DNA of 64,000 bases from contig NZ_CAKTFO010000001.1 in the NCBI RefSeq assembly GCF_934560975.1, positions 310,001-374,000 of the forward strand. The letters run 5' to 3'. The position numbers were made by a program, and so were the translations under genes. Positions within the stretch are counted from its first letter, which is position 1. Every line of letters starts with the position of its first letter. Positions 16,620 to 24,676 of the stretch are shown piece after piece. This stretch comes from an uncultured Sphingomonas sp. (lineage in GTDB: Bacteria > Pseudomonadota > Alphaproteobacteria > Sphingomonadales > Sphingomonadaceae). A model generated the notes under the pieces. The model saw only the letters and a program-made list of their open reading frames with translations. It was not told where the DNA came from and did not search any database.

Positions 16620-17005
16620 GGAAGGAATTGACGATCACGACTGCCGTTGCGGCGGCGCTGATGGCGGCCGGGTGTGATCGGCGGCCGCCGGAATGGACCG
16701 CGCAGCAGGACACGGCGATCTGCACCGACCGGCAGGGCAAGCGCGTGCCTGATCGGAACTGCGAGCAGCGCGGCCACGGGGCCTACGGCGGCAACGGCGC
16801 GAGCAGCGCGTTCATGTGGTACTTCCTCGGCCGCAACAGCCAGGTGCCCTACTACGGCGAGGCGGCACGTGGCGGATCGTACAGCGGGACGACGGGCCGA
16901 TCCTACTTCCGTGCCCCGTCCGGCAGCGCCATGACGCGATCGGCAGCAATCTCACGCGGCGGGTTCGGCTCGTCGGCTCACAGCTTTTCGAGTGCGCACT
17001 CGTGA
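16616..17005 (+). CDS. YgiB-like (DUF1190) small lipoprotein
   Basis: 129 residues from GTG 16616, which overlaps the upstream stop. The N terminus is a lipoprotein signal ending AAALMAAGC with Cys20 as the lipidation site. The C terminus is low-complexity, with Gly/Ser and SRGGFGSSAHSFSS, resembling the end of E. coli YgiB. In E. coli ygiB lies directly before ygiC, and the next gene here is a clear YgiC homologue, which strengthens the call. Function of the family is poorly known; it is an envelope lipoprotein. Confidence 0.72.
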   Translation: MRKELTITTAVAAALMAAGCDRRPPEWTAQQDTAICTDRQGKRVPDRNCEQRGHGAYGGNGASSAFMWYFLGRNSQVPYYGEAARGGSYSGTTGRSYFRAPSGSAMTRSAAISRGGFGSSAHSFSSAHS

Positions 17006-18153
17006 TCCGGCGGAAGATCGAGCCCCGCCACGACTGGCAGGCGAAGGTCGAGGCGGATGGCCTGATCTGGCACACCGCCGAGGGCAAGCCGTACTGGAAT
17101 GAGGCTTCGTACTACGCTTTCACGCCCGGCCAGATTGAGGAGATCCACGGCGCGACGGAAGAGTTGTACCGCTTGTTCGTGGGGGCGGGCGACGCAATCG
17201 TCCACGATCCGCGCCTGATGGAGCGGTTCCGCATTCCCGACGCATTCCACGACGCCGTTCGGGCTGCGTGGCACGCGGAACCGGCGGCGCTGAACTATGG
17301 CCGGTTCGACCTGGGCTATGACGGCACCGGCTCCGCCAAGCTGTTCGAGTTCAACTGCGACACGCCCACGTCCCTGCTGGAGGCGGCGGTGATCCAATGG
17401 AGTTGGAAACAGGAGCGGTTTCCGCAAGCCGACCAGTTCAACAGCCTGCATGATAAGCTGGTGGCCAAGTGGCGCGACCTTGCGCCGCATCTGTCCAGCG
17501 TGGTCTACTTCGCCCACGTCGCAGATGACGCCGGGGAGGATACCGTCACGGTGTCTTACCTGCGCGACACAGCGCAAGCGGCCGGTCTGACGACCGTGCC
17601 GATCCTGATGAGCGACATCGGCTGGGATAGTGAGCACGGATGCTTCGCCGATCTGGACGGCAACCCGATGTGGTCGACGTTCAAGCTCTATCCGTGGGAG
17701 TGGATGGTCCACGAGGAGTTCGGCGCGCAGCTGCTGAAGACGCTGGAGCGCGGGGACACCCAGTGGCTGGAGCCGATCTGGAAAATGATCTGGTCCAACA
17801 AGGCGATCCTGCCGATCCTGTGGGATCTGCACCCTGACCATCCGAACCTGCTGCCCGCCACCTTCGACATCCCGGCGGGCGACGCCGTCGCCAAGCCGCT
17901 GCTGTCACGCGAGGGCGCGAATGTTTCGATCCGGCGCGGCGGCCAGGTCATCGCCCAGGCAGAGGGCGAATATGGCGAGGAGGGCTATGTCTACCAGGGC
18001 CTGTACCCGCTGCCGGAGAGCGCACCGGGATGCTTCCCGGTCATCGGCAGCTGGGTGGTGGACGGCGAGCCGGCGGGCATGGGCATCCGTGAAGACGGGC
18101 TAATTACCGGAAATACCGCGCGGTTCGTGCCGCATATCATCATCGAGGCGTGA
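17002..18153 (+). CDS. ygiC: YgiC-like glutathionylspermidine-synthase-family ATP-grasp protein
   Basis: 383 residues across the GSP_synth (PF03738) fold. Strong matches to E. coli YgiC by eye include LAWDGTG-like DLGYDGTG, FNCDTPTSLLEAA, LFKLYPWE-like TFKLYPWEWM, WSNKAILPILW, HPNLLPATF, LLSREGANVSI and GSWVVDGEPAGMGIRED. The family has an ATP-grasp ligase site, but YgiC itself does not make glutathionylspermidine in known cases; its substrate is uncertain. GTG 17002 overlaps the lipoprotein stop. A cell-envelope gene pair is out of place between phage replication and packaging genes and is probably a moron. Confidence 0.9.
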   Translation: MIRRKIEPRHDWQAKVEADGLIWHTAEGKPYWNEASYYAFTPGQIEEIHGATEELYRLFVGAGDAIVHDPRLMERFRIPDAFHDAVRAAWHAEPAALNYGRFDLGYDGTGSAKLFEFNCDTPTSLLEAAVIQWSWKQERFPQADQFNSLHDKLVAKWRDLAPHLSSVVYFAHVADDAGEDTVTVSYLRDTAQAAGLTTVPILMSDIGWDSEHGCFADLDGNPMWSTFKLYPWEWMVHEEFGAQLLKTLERGDTQWLEPIWKMIWSNKAILPILWDLHPDHPNLLPATFDIPAGDAVAKPLLSREGANVSIRRGGQVIAQAEGEYGEEGYVYQGLYPLPESAPGCFPVIGSWVVDGEPAGMGIREDGLITGNTARFVPHIIIEA

Positions 18154-18170
18154 GGGCGGGCCTCGTTTTT
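18144..18170 (+). terminator. short Rho-independent terminator at the end of ygiC
   Basis: CGAGGC / GCCTCG 6-bp stem with a 10-base loop, then TTTTT (18166-18170). The ygiC stop codon lies inside the loop. The stem is short, so attenuation rather than full stop is likely. Confidence 0.55.
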
Positions 18171-18177
18171 GGAGAGC

Positions 18178-18795
18178 ATGGTGGAAGAGGGCAGGGCGGG
18201 GAAGTGGTGCATTTTGCAGACGTCGGCCGGGCGGACACTTCCGCTCGCGCGGGCGCTGTCGGCGGCCGGCTATGAGGGATGGACGCCGAGGCGGATGGAG
18301 TCCCGCCGCCGGCCGCGCAGCACGGTCACCATTGACCGGGAACTGGCGATCGCGCCGGGGTTCGTCTTCGTGCCCTCGCGGCACCTGGACGACCTCTGGC
18401 GCGCGCTCGCGCTTCCCGTCTGCCCGTTCCCGCCGTTCTCCGTGTTCACGGTCGGCCGCCGTGTCCCGGAGATTTCTGGGACGGACATCCAGGGGCTGAA
18501 GGCCGAGGAGACGAAGGCCGACATCGAGTGGCAGGCGTTCGTGGATCGGCGCGAGAAGAAGCTGAAGCGTTCGCAGCGCTACCTCTACGGTCGAGGAACG
18601 GTCGTGCGGGTGGCCGATCAGGACAGCATGCTGGGCATGGTCGGCGTCGTGGCGGGCGGCAACGACCGGGTGGCGCAGATCGAGTTCAGCAATGGACACA
18701 AGTGGAACATTGAGACTTGGCGACTGATTCCTGATCATGTAGATGCAGCGTTGTCCGGTAAGGACGCGGCCGCAAGGACGGCTATGGCGAGCTAA
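18178..18795 (+). CDS. NusG-like transcription factor (candidate antiterminator)
   Basis: About 205 residues. The N-terminal half resembles the NusG NGN domain: KWCILQTSAGRTLPLARALSAAG, ELAIAPGFVFVPSRHLDDLWRAL. The C-terminal half contains a KOW-like segment GTVVRVADQDSMLGMVGVVAGG. NusG paralogues bind RNA polymerase and change termination. Position just before the packaging genes suggests a late-gene antiterminator (inference). ATG 18178 follows GGAG; the TTG at 18169 is less likely. Confidence 0.75.
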   Translation: MVEEGRAGKWCILQTSAGRTLPLARALSAAGYEGWTPRRMESRRRPRSTVTIDRELAIAPGFVFVPSRHLDDLWRALALPVCPFPPFSVFTVGRRVPEISGTDIQGLKAEETKADIEWQAFVDRREKKLKRSQRYLYGRGTVVRVADQDSMLGMVGVVAGGNDRVAQIEFSNGHKWNIETWRLIPDHVDAALSGKDAAARTAMAS

Positions 18796-18886
18796 CTCGG
18801 TCGACTTGGGGTCGCCCTCGCCAGCAACGCGGTGGAAGCACCCTGCTTCCCGCGACAGCTAGAGAAATGTCCAGAGATGTTAAACC

Positions 18887-19078
18887 CTAGCCGCCTACCG
18901 GGCGCAGCACCTCCACCACGTAGCGGGCCGCCAGTTCCGTGCGGCGCTCGATTGGATAGCCGGCCACACCGCGCTCCATGCGGCTGATGCTGTCGAGGGA
19001 CATGCCCAAGGCCTCGGCCATCTGGGCAAGCGTCATGCCCGCATCCTTGCGCAGGCGCCTCAGTTCGTCGGGTTGCAT
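18887..19078 (-). CDS. small XRE-family helix-turn-helix regulator (63 aa)
   Basis: A compact HTH: ELRRLRKDAGMTLAQMAEAL followed by GMSLDSISRMERG. No extra domain. It is encoded opposite to the surrounding late genes and is preceded by a tiny open frame on the same strand. It could control the switch into late expression or act from the lysogen. Confidence 0.8.
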   Translation of the reverse strand: MQPDELRRLRKDAGMTLAQMAEALGMSLDSISRMERGVAGYPIERRTELAARYVVEVLRPVGG

Positions 19079-19152
19079 CGTGTGGCCTCCAATCGTATCT
19101 TGCAGTCGGAGCCCGGTGCCGTGTTGTTCACGGTCACCGGACCCCGGTTAAG

Positions 19153-19221
19153 CTAGAAGAAGATCAGGAACGACACCCGAAGCTTCTTCCAAGCCAACCG
19201 AACGGTGAAGCCAATCATCAT
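19153..19221 (-). CDS. candidate 22-residue peptide
   Basis: ATG 19221 (ATGATG) is preceded by a strong ribosome binding site AAAGGAAAG. The peptide is basic then hydrophobic (WKKLRVSFLIFF). It sits about 75 bases upstream of the HTH gene on the same strand, so it might be a leader peptide or a membrane micropeptide. Short length means chance cannot be excluded. Confidence 0.35.
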   Translation of the reverse strand: MMIGFTVRLAWKKLRVSFLIFF

Positions 19222-19278
19222 TGGTCTTTCCTTTCGGTTTGTCGGCGGGCTGCATTCCCGCTGACAAGGAATGATTTA

Positions 19279-19331
19279 GACGTGACACCTAAACCGGTCA
19301 AGCGGTAAGTTAGGTGTCACGTCTTTTTTTT
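19279..19331 (+). terminator. strong Rho-independent terminator before the packaging module
   Basis: A perfect 14-bp stem (GACGTGACACCTAA / TTAGGTGTCACGTC), an approximately 17-base loop and eight T residues at 19324-19331. It separates early from late genes and is a natural target for the NusG-like protein (inference). The dyad could also serve as an operator. Confidence 0.85.
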
Positions 19332-19408
19332 GTGCCTCCCACATTCCGAGCTTCCGGCGCTGCGGTGCGGCTCCCCCCTGAGGCTGGGTCGTGCGCCGGG
19401 AGATCCTG

Positions 19409-19765
19409 ATGGCCAAGCTAAGCCGCATTGCCCCGCGCCTGTCGACGGCCGCTCCACGGTTGGCCAGTGCCGCCACCACGCAGGACCGTGACCGCGAGCG
19501 CATTGCGTTCAACCCGCTGCGCAAGCTCTACAAGACGGCGCGATGGATGAAGCTGCGTTGGCAGACGCTGGTCCGGGACGCCTTCACCTGCCAGATGTGC
19601 GGGAAGATCGGGCACGATCCCTCCAAGCTGGTGGCCGACCATAGGCGGCCGCACCGTGGCGATCTGACGCTGTTCTGGAAGCCGGACAACCTCCAGACGC
19701 TGTGCGCGTCGCCATGCCACTCGAAACACAAGCAGCGCCTGGAGCAGGCGCAGGAGATGCGGTGA
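19409..19765 (+). CDS. HNH endonuclease
   Basis: 118 residues. Zinc and active-site features: FTCQMCGKIG, LVADHRRPHRGD (the HNH His), WKPDNLQTLCASPCHSKHK. Small HNH nucleases next to the terminase are common in HK97-type phages and are needed for specific cos cleavage with the terminase. ATG 19409 gives the usual length; the GTG-like start upstream is not needed. Confidence 0.9.
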   Translation: MAKLSRIAPRLSTAAPRLASAATTQDRDRERIAFNPLRKLYKTARWMKLRWQTLVRDAFTCQMCGKIGHDPSKLVADHRRPHRGDLTLFWKPDNLQTLCASPCHSKHKQRLEQAQEMR

Positions 19766-20184
19766 TGCGACCTATCCCCGTTCTGGAGACCGAGCACGGT
19801 GCAACGGTCTATATCAACCCGGCGCAGGTGAGCAGCGTGCAACGCGCGCCGGACGACGCCACGCTGGCTATCGTGTGGATGGCGGATAGGTGCAGCTGGC
19901 GCGTGAAGGGCAACGCTAAGGATGTGGCGTCCCTCCTGCTTGCAAGCGAGCCTGACGCGGGGCTTGTCCCTGTGCGGGGCGGTGAGGGAGATCGGCCGGT
20001 TAGCCCGGATTACGAGGCCGCCTTTCGCTCGCTCTTGGAACCGCTGTCGTGGATGCGCAGGCATAAAAGGCTGAGCGCCTACTTGGGCTGGAACCTCGCT
20101 GACATTGCCAACGACCTGATCGACGGTGCCTATCCGGGCCTTCGTGATGGTGCCGCCAAGCCCCTGCACCCCGACCGGGGGTAG
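19765..20184 (+). CDS. hypothetical protein between HNH and terminase (139 aa)
   Basis: ATG 19765 overlaps the HNH stop (TGATG). The N-terminal 60 residues look like a small beta sandwich (ETEHGATVYINPAQVSSVQRAP, TLAIVWMADRCSWRVKG); the C-terminal half is helical. No family recognised. Confidence 0.65.
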   Translation: MRPIPVLETEHGATVYINPAQVSSVQRAPDDATLAIVWMADRCSWRVKGNAKDVASLLLASEPDAGLVPVRGGEGDRPVSPDYEAAFRSLLEPLSWMRRHKRLSAYLGWNLADIANDLIDGAYPGLRDGAAKPLHPDRG

Positions 20185-20297
20185 GGGGGTCGAAAGTCAG
20201 GGGTCCGGCCGGGGTAAGGACCGCCCCCGTACCCACGCGCAGAAAATTTCCTCCCCCAGATCGGCAGGGGTGCGTACCGGCGCCAGAGAGGCGGACC

Positions 20298-20870
20298 ATG
20301 ATCAACAAGAAAAAGGCGGCCGACTGGACCGCGATCAAGGCCGATTACTTGGCTGCGACTATGTCCATCCGCGAGATCGCTGAACAATATTGCCTCACAG
20401 AGGGGGCTATTCGCAAGCGTGCGAAGGCCGAAAAATGGCCCGTCCGGCCGAAAATGGTACGCAGACAGCTCGAACAGGCCCGGAAAGTGCGTACCGCGCC
20501 ACCCGCGCGGCCGGTCGGGGCGGAAAGCGCGCCAGCGGCAGAGCCGGCGGCCATCGCCGACCAGGCCCGCGCGCTGGTGAGCCGCCTTCTGGACGAACTG
20601 GACACCGTCACCACCCACCAAGGCGAACTGGAGGACATGATCCTTTCCGAGACGGCCGGTGACGAGAATAACCGCCGCCGCGACGGCATGCTGGGCGCGA
20701 TCAGCCTCGGCGGCCGCGCCAAGACGTTGAAGGAGCTGACCGCCGCGTTTAAGCAGGCGAATGAGGCATCCGCGCCGCAGGGTAAGAAGGCGGCGCAGCA
20801 GGAGAAGGCGAACCAGATCGCCAGCCGCTTCCGTCCGATCGGCCCGCCGAAGCTGAAGGCGGTGCAGTAG
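20298..20870 (+). CDS. terS: terminase small subunit-like protein
   Basis: 190 residues. The N terminus carries a DNA-binding HTH (ATMSIREIAEQYCLTEGAIRKRAKAEKW) typical of terminase small subunits, which recognise the phage packaging site; the centre is helical. Position directly before the large subunit supports the call; the sequence itself is only moderately diagnostic. Confidence 0.78.
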   Translation: MINKKKAADWTAIKADYLAATMSIREIAEQYCLTEGAIRKRAKAEKWPVRPKMVRRQLEQARKVRTAPPARPVGAESAPAAEPAAIADQARALVSRLLDELDTVTTHQGELEDMILSETAGDENNRRRDGMLGAISLGGRAKTLKELTAAFKQANEASAPQGKKAAQQEKANQIASRFRPIGPPKLKAVQ

Positions 20871-22580
20871 TTGGCGCTTCCGACCTGGTCGACGGCGTGC
20901 CCCGACTGGCGCGAACGGATCAAGGGGCGCCGATCGCTCATACCGTTCGACCCGCTCTACCCGGACGCCGCCGAAGCAAAGATGGCGGTGTTCTCGTCCC
21001 TGCGGATCACCGATCTGCCGGGCCAGCCGACGATCGGCGACGCATGCGCGCCCTGGATCCTCGACTTCGCGGCCGCCATCTTCGGCGCTTACGATCCTGA
21101 GACCGGCGAGCAGCGCATCAACAATGCGATGCTGCTGGTCAGCAAGAAGAACACCAAGTCCACGATCGCCGCCGGCATCATGGTCACGGAGCTGGTCTGC
21201 GGCTGGCGCGACTATGACGAAAACCTGATCCTCGCGCCCACGAAGGAGGTGGCGGACAACAGCTTCGGGCCAGCGGCGGCGATGATCCGCGCCGACGAGG
21301 AACTGGATGCGCTGATGCAGATCCAGGATCACTACCGGCTCATCACCAACCGCACTACAAAGGCGAAGCTCAAGGTTGTTGCGGCCGACAAGAAGACGGT
21401 GGCGGGCAAGAAGGCAAGCCGGGTGCTGGTCGATGAGCTTTGGCTGTTCGGCGAGGTGGCCACGGCCGGCGCTATGCTGGGCGAGGCGACAGGCGGCCAG
21501 ATCGGTCGCCCGGAAGGCTACAATCTCTATCTGACGACGCAGTCGGACAAGCCGCCAGCGGGGATCTTCAAGGAGAAGCTTACATACGCGCGGGACGTGC
21601 GGGACGGGACAGTCAACGACCCCAAGTTCCTGCCGGTACTGTACGAGTTTCCGACCGAAATGCTGGCAGCGGGCGAGCATCGCGACCCCGCGAACTTCTA
21701 CGTCACCAACCCGAATATCGGTCTTTCGGTGCGCCAGGACTGGCTGGAGGGGGAGTTCACGAAGGCCGAAGCCGGCGATCCCGGCGAGCGGCAGGTGTTC
21801 TACGCCAAGCACCTCAACGTCGAGATCGGCGTCGGCCTGTTGCACGATGCATGGGCTGGCGCCTTGCACTGGGAGAAGGCGGCGGCATCGCCAAAGGTGT
21901 GGGACGGCTCGTTGGAGCAGCTCCTTGAGATTTGCGAGGTCGTCACGGCCGGGATCGACGGCGGCGGCCTGGACGACCTGTTCGGTCTGTGTCTGCTCGG
22001 CCGTCACAAGGTCACCAAGCAGTGGCTGATCTGGTGCCGGGCATGGGCGCAGCAGGACGTATTCGAGCGGCGCAAGGACATCGTTTCAACGCTCGACGGC
22101 TTCATCAAGGACGACGACCTGATCAAATGCGAGGATCCGACGCAGGATCTGCGCGAGGTGGCGGACCTGCTGGAGCAGGTGAAGGATGCCGGGCTGTTCC
22201 CGGAAGATCATGCCATCGGCCTCGACCCGCATGGCGTCACTGCCCTGGTTGACGAACTGGCGGGGCGTGGCTTCGACATGAAGCAGCTGATGAACGTGCC
22301 GCAGGGCTTTCGCCTGCACAGCGCGGTGATCGGCAGCGAGCGCAAGCTGAAGGACGGCACGATGGTCCATGCCAGCCAGCGCTTGATGGACTGGTGCGTG
22401 GGCAACGCCAAGACAGAGCAGCGAGGTAATGCCGTGCTGATCACGAAGCAGGTCGCCGGCAAGGCGAAGATCGATCCACTGATGGCGATGTTCAACGCGG
22501 TGGTGTTGATGAGCCGCAACCCTGAAGCGGGCGGCGGGGGCGTCGACGACTTCATCGCCCAGCACAAGCGGGCGGCCTGA
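20871..22580 (+). CDS. terL: terminase large subunit
   Basis: 569 residues from TTG 20871, immediately after the small-subunit stop. The ATPase domain has LLVSKKNTKSTIAAGI (a Walker A variant) and RVLVDELWLFG (Walker B); the C-terminal nuclease half contains GIDGGGLDDLFGLCLLGR, an acidic RNase H-like site. It drives DNA into the prohead and cuts it. It overlaps the portal gene by one base. Confidence 0.93.
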   Translation: MALPTWSTACPDWRERIKGRRSLIPFDPLYPDAAEAKMAVFSSLRITDLPGQPTIGDACAPWILDFAAAIFGAYDPETGEQRINNAMLLVSKKNTKSTIAAGIMVTELVCGWRDYDENLILAPTKEVADNSFGPAAAMIRADEELDALMQIQDHYRLITNRTTKAKLKVVAADKKTVAGKKASRVLVDELWLFGEVATAGAMLGEATGGQIGRPEGYNLYLTTQSDKPPAGIFKEKLTYARDVRDGTVNDPKFLPVLYEFPTEMLAAGEHRDPANFYVTNPNIGLSVRQDWLEGEFTKAEAGDPGERQVFYAKHLNVEIGVGLLHDAWAGALHWEKAAASPKVWDGSLEQLLEICEVVTAGIDGGGLDDLFGLCLLGRHKVTKQWLIWCRAWAQQDVFERRKDIVSTLDGFIKDDDLIKCEDPTQDLREVADLLEQVKDAGLFPEDHAIGLDPHGVTALVDELAGRGFDMKQLMNVPQGFRLHSAVIGSERKLKDGTMVHASQRLMDWCVGNAKTEQRGNAVLITKQVAGKAKIDPLMAMFNAVVLMSRNPEAGGGGVDDFIAQHKRAA

Positions 22581-23947
22581 TGGGCCTCGGTTCGTGGGTG
22601 GGCTCCACCCTTCGCTGGTTCGGCACCGGCGAAAACGGCAAACTGAGCGGGGCGCCTGAGGACGAACCCACCCGAAAGGCGATCCAATGGGGTAACGGCC
22701 AGAACACGGCTGGAGAATCTGTCAATCAGAAGTCGACGCTTGGGCTTTCGGCTGCCTGGGCGAGCGTCACGCTCAAGTCCGAGCTGGTCGGCGCCATGGG
22801 CATGGGCGTCTATGAAAAGGCTGGCGGCGGCCGGAAGGATCAACCCGACCATTGGCTCTACAACCTGGTGCATGAGCAGCCGAACCGCGACCAGAGCCCG
22901 TCCGAGTTCTGGGCCGCGATGGTCGCGTGCATCGACCTGTGGGGCAACGGCTATGCCGAGAAGGAGATGCTGGGCAAGCGCACCACCGCGCTGACGCCGC
23001 TCTCGCCCGATCTGGTGACCTGCCGCCGGAACAAGCGGAACGAGCGCGAATACGTCTATCTCGACCGGGGCAAGCAGGAGGTGCTGCCGGCCGACAAGAT
23101 GCTCCACCTGCGCGGCATGACGCTCGGCGGCGACACTGGCCTGTCCGCCATCGAATACGGGCGCCGTACGCTCGGCTCGGCCATGGCGGCCAATCGGGTC
23201 GCACGGGATACGTTCACCAACGGGCTCCAGCTCGGCGGCTTCATGGAAACGGGCTCGACCAAGCTCACCCCCGATCAGCGGGCCGACATGGTCGAGATCT
23301 TCGACGAGTTCACCGGCAGGGCGATGCGGGGCCGGATCGTGCCGCTGGAGAAGGACTTCAAGTTCCAGCCGTTGAAGATGAACCCGACCGAGGTGCAGCT
23401 CCTCGAAAGCCGCGCCTGGGACGTGGAGGAGGTCTGCCGTTGGTTCGCCATGCTGCCAATGCTGATCGGGCACGCGGCCAAGGGTCAGACGATGTGGGGC
23501 AGTGGGATCGAGCAGCTTCTGCTCGGCTGGCAGACGCTCCGCCTCAACCCGCTGCTGCGGAAGATCGAACAGGCGGTCAAGCTGCAGCTGCTGTCTCCGG
23601 CGGAACGACAGGCGGTCTATCCGGAGCTGAACCGCGAATCGATGATGGCGATCGACAGCGCCGGCCGCGCCGCGCTGTATTCCGCCTTCGGTCAGAACGG
23701 CGTGATGGATCGCAACGAGATGCGGTCTCGCGAGAACCTCGATCACCGCGCAGGCGGTGAGTATCTGACGGTGCAGTCTAACCTGGTGCGGCTCGATCAG
23801 CTCGGCACAACGGCCGCGCCGGCGGAGCAACAGGCCCGCTCGGCACTCATGAACCTGCTGTTCGGCGGCGATGTCGACGCAGCGATCGACGCCCGCGTGA
23901 AAGCCGCGATGAGGGGCCGCGATGGCGTTCCCCGTCTGGAGGAATGA
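22580..23947 (+). CDS. HK97-family portal protein
   Basis: 455 residues. Portal features: QKSTLGLSAAWASVTLKSELVG, LYNLVHEQPNRDQSPSEFW, LWGNGYAEKE, MLHLRGMTLGGDTGLSAIEYGRRTLG, and GIEQLLLGWQTLRLNPLLRKIE. It forms the dodecameric DNA channel at one capsid vertex. The stop overlaps the protease start. Confidence 0.95.
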   Translation: MGLGSWVGSTLRWFGTGENGKLSGAPEDEPTRKAIQWGNGQNTAGESVNQKSTLGLSAAWASVTLKSELVGAMGMGVYEKAGGGRKDQPDHWLYNLVHEQPNRDQSPSEFWAAMVACIDLWGNGYAEKEMLGKRTTALTPLSPDLVTCRRNKRNEREYVYLDRGKQEVLPADKMLHLRGMTLGGDTGLSAIEYGRRTLGSAMAANRVARDTFTNGLQLGGFMETGSTKLTPDQRADMVEIFDEFTGRAMRGRIVPLEKDFKFQPLKMNPTEVQLLESRAWDVEEVCRWFAMLPMLIGHAAKGQTMWGSGIEQLLLGWQTLRLNPLLRKIEQAVKLQLLSPAERQAVYPELNRESMMAIDSAGRAALYSAFGQNGVMDRNEMRSRENLDHRAGGEYLTVQSNLVRLDQLGTTAAPAEQQARSALMNLLFGGDVDAAIDARVKAAMRGRDGVPRLEE

Positions 23948-24660
23948 CAATGAACATGCCGTCCGCCTTCGGGCGCAAACACACTGGCGCGCTGAAGGTC
24001 CGTGACTTCGATTTCGAGGTGAAGGCGGTCGGTGATGACGGCTCTTTCTCGGGCTACGGCTCCGTGTGGGACGTCGTCGACAGCTATCAGGAGATCGTCG
24101 CGCGCGGTGCATTCACCGACAGCCTGGCCGAGATCGCGGCCAAGGGCCGGCCGGTGCCGGTGCTGTGGCAGCATCGCAGCGGCGAGCCGATCGGCGCATG
24201 GTCGAACCTGAAGGAAGATGACCACGGCCTGTTCGGCGACGGCAAGATCCTGCTCGATGCCGGTGACATGGAGCGCCGGGCTTACGCCCACATGAAGGCG
24301 CGCACCGTCACTGGCCTGTCGATCGGCTATTGGGTCCGTGAGAGCAGCTACGACGAAAAGACCGGCATTCGGACGCTGACCAAGCTCGACCTCGTCGAAA
24401 TCAGCCTCGTCACCTTCCCTGCGAACGATGATGCGCGGGTGGAAGCGGTCAAGTTCAAGCTCGCCCACAACGAGCTTCCCACAGATCGAGAGTTTGAGAA
24501 GTACCTGCGGGAGGCAGGTTTCTCGAAAACGCGAGCCGCCGGCCTCGTCGGCCACGGCCTCGCAGAACTGCGTCGGAGGGAGTCCGAACGCGATCAGACG
24601 GCACCGGGCCTGAAGGCCCTTTCGGACACCCTCGCCGGCTTCAGCCTGAAGACGGCCTGA
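23944..24660 (+). CDS. HK97-type prohead protease
   Basis: 238 residues, the S78 family: FSGYGSVWDVVDSYQEIVARGAF near the N terminus, catalytic His in LWQHRSGEPIG, catalytic Ser in GLSIGYWV, and LTKLDLVEISLVTFPAN. It cleaves the scaffold/delta domain of the capsid protein during maturation. It follows the portal with a short overlap and precedes the capsid. Confidence 0.95.
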   Translation: MTMNMPSAFGRKHTGALKVRDFDFEVKAVGDDGSFSGYGSVWDVVDSYQEIVARGAFTDSLAEIAAKGRPVPVLWQHRSGEPIGAWSNLKEDDHGLFGDGKILLDAGDMERRAYAHMKARTVTGLSIGYWVRESSYDEKTGIRTLTKLDLVEISLVTFPANDDARVEAVKFKLAHNELPTDREFEKYLREAGFSKTRAAGLVGHGLAELRRRESERDQTAPGLKALSDTLAGFSLKTA

Positions 24661-24676
24661 CAAGGAACACCACGAT

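Noticed and set aside
20130..22007. 625-codon minus-strand open frame
   Set aside because: Antisense to the terminase genes, with no ribosome binding site or recognisable domain.
22208..24112. 634-codon minus-strand open frame
   Set aside because: Antisense to the end of the terminase large subunit and to the portal gene; shadow composition.
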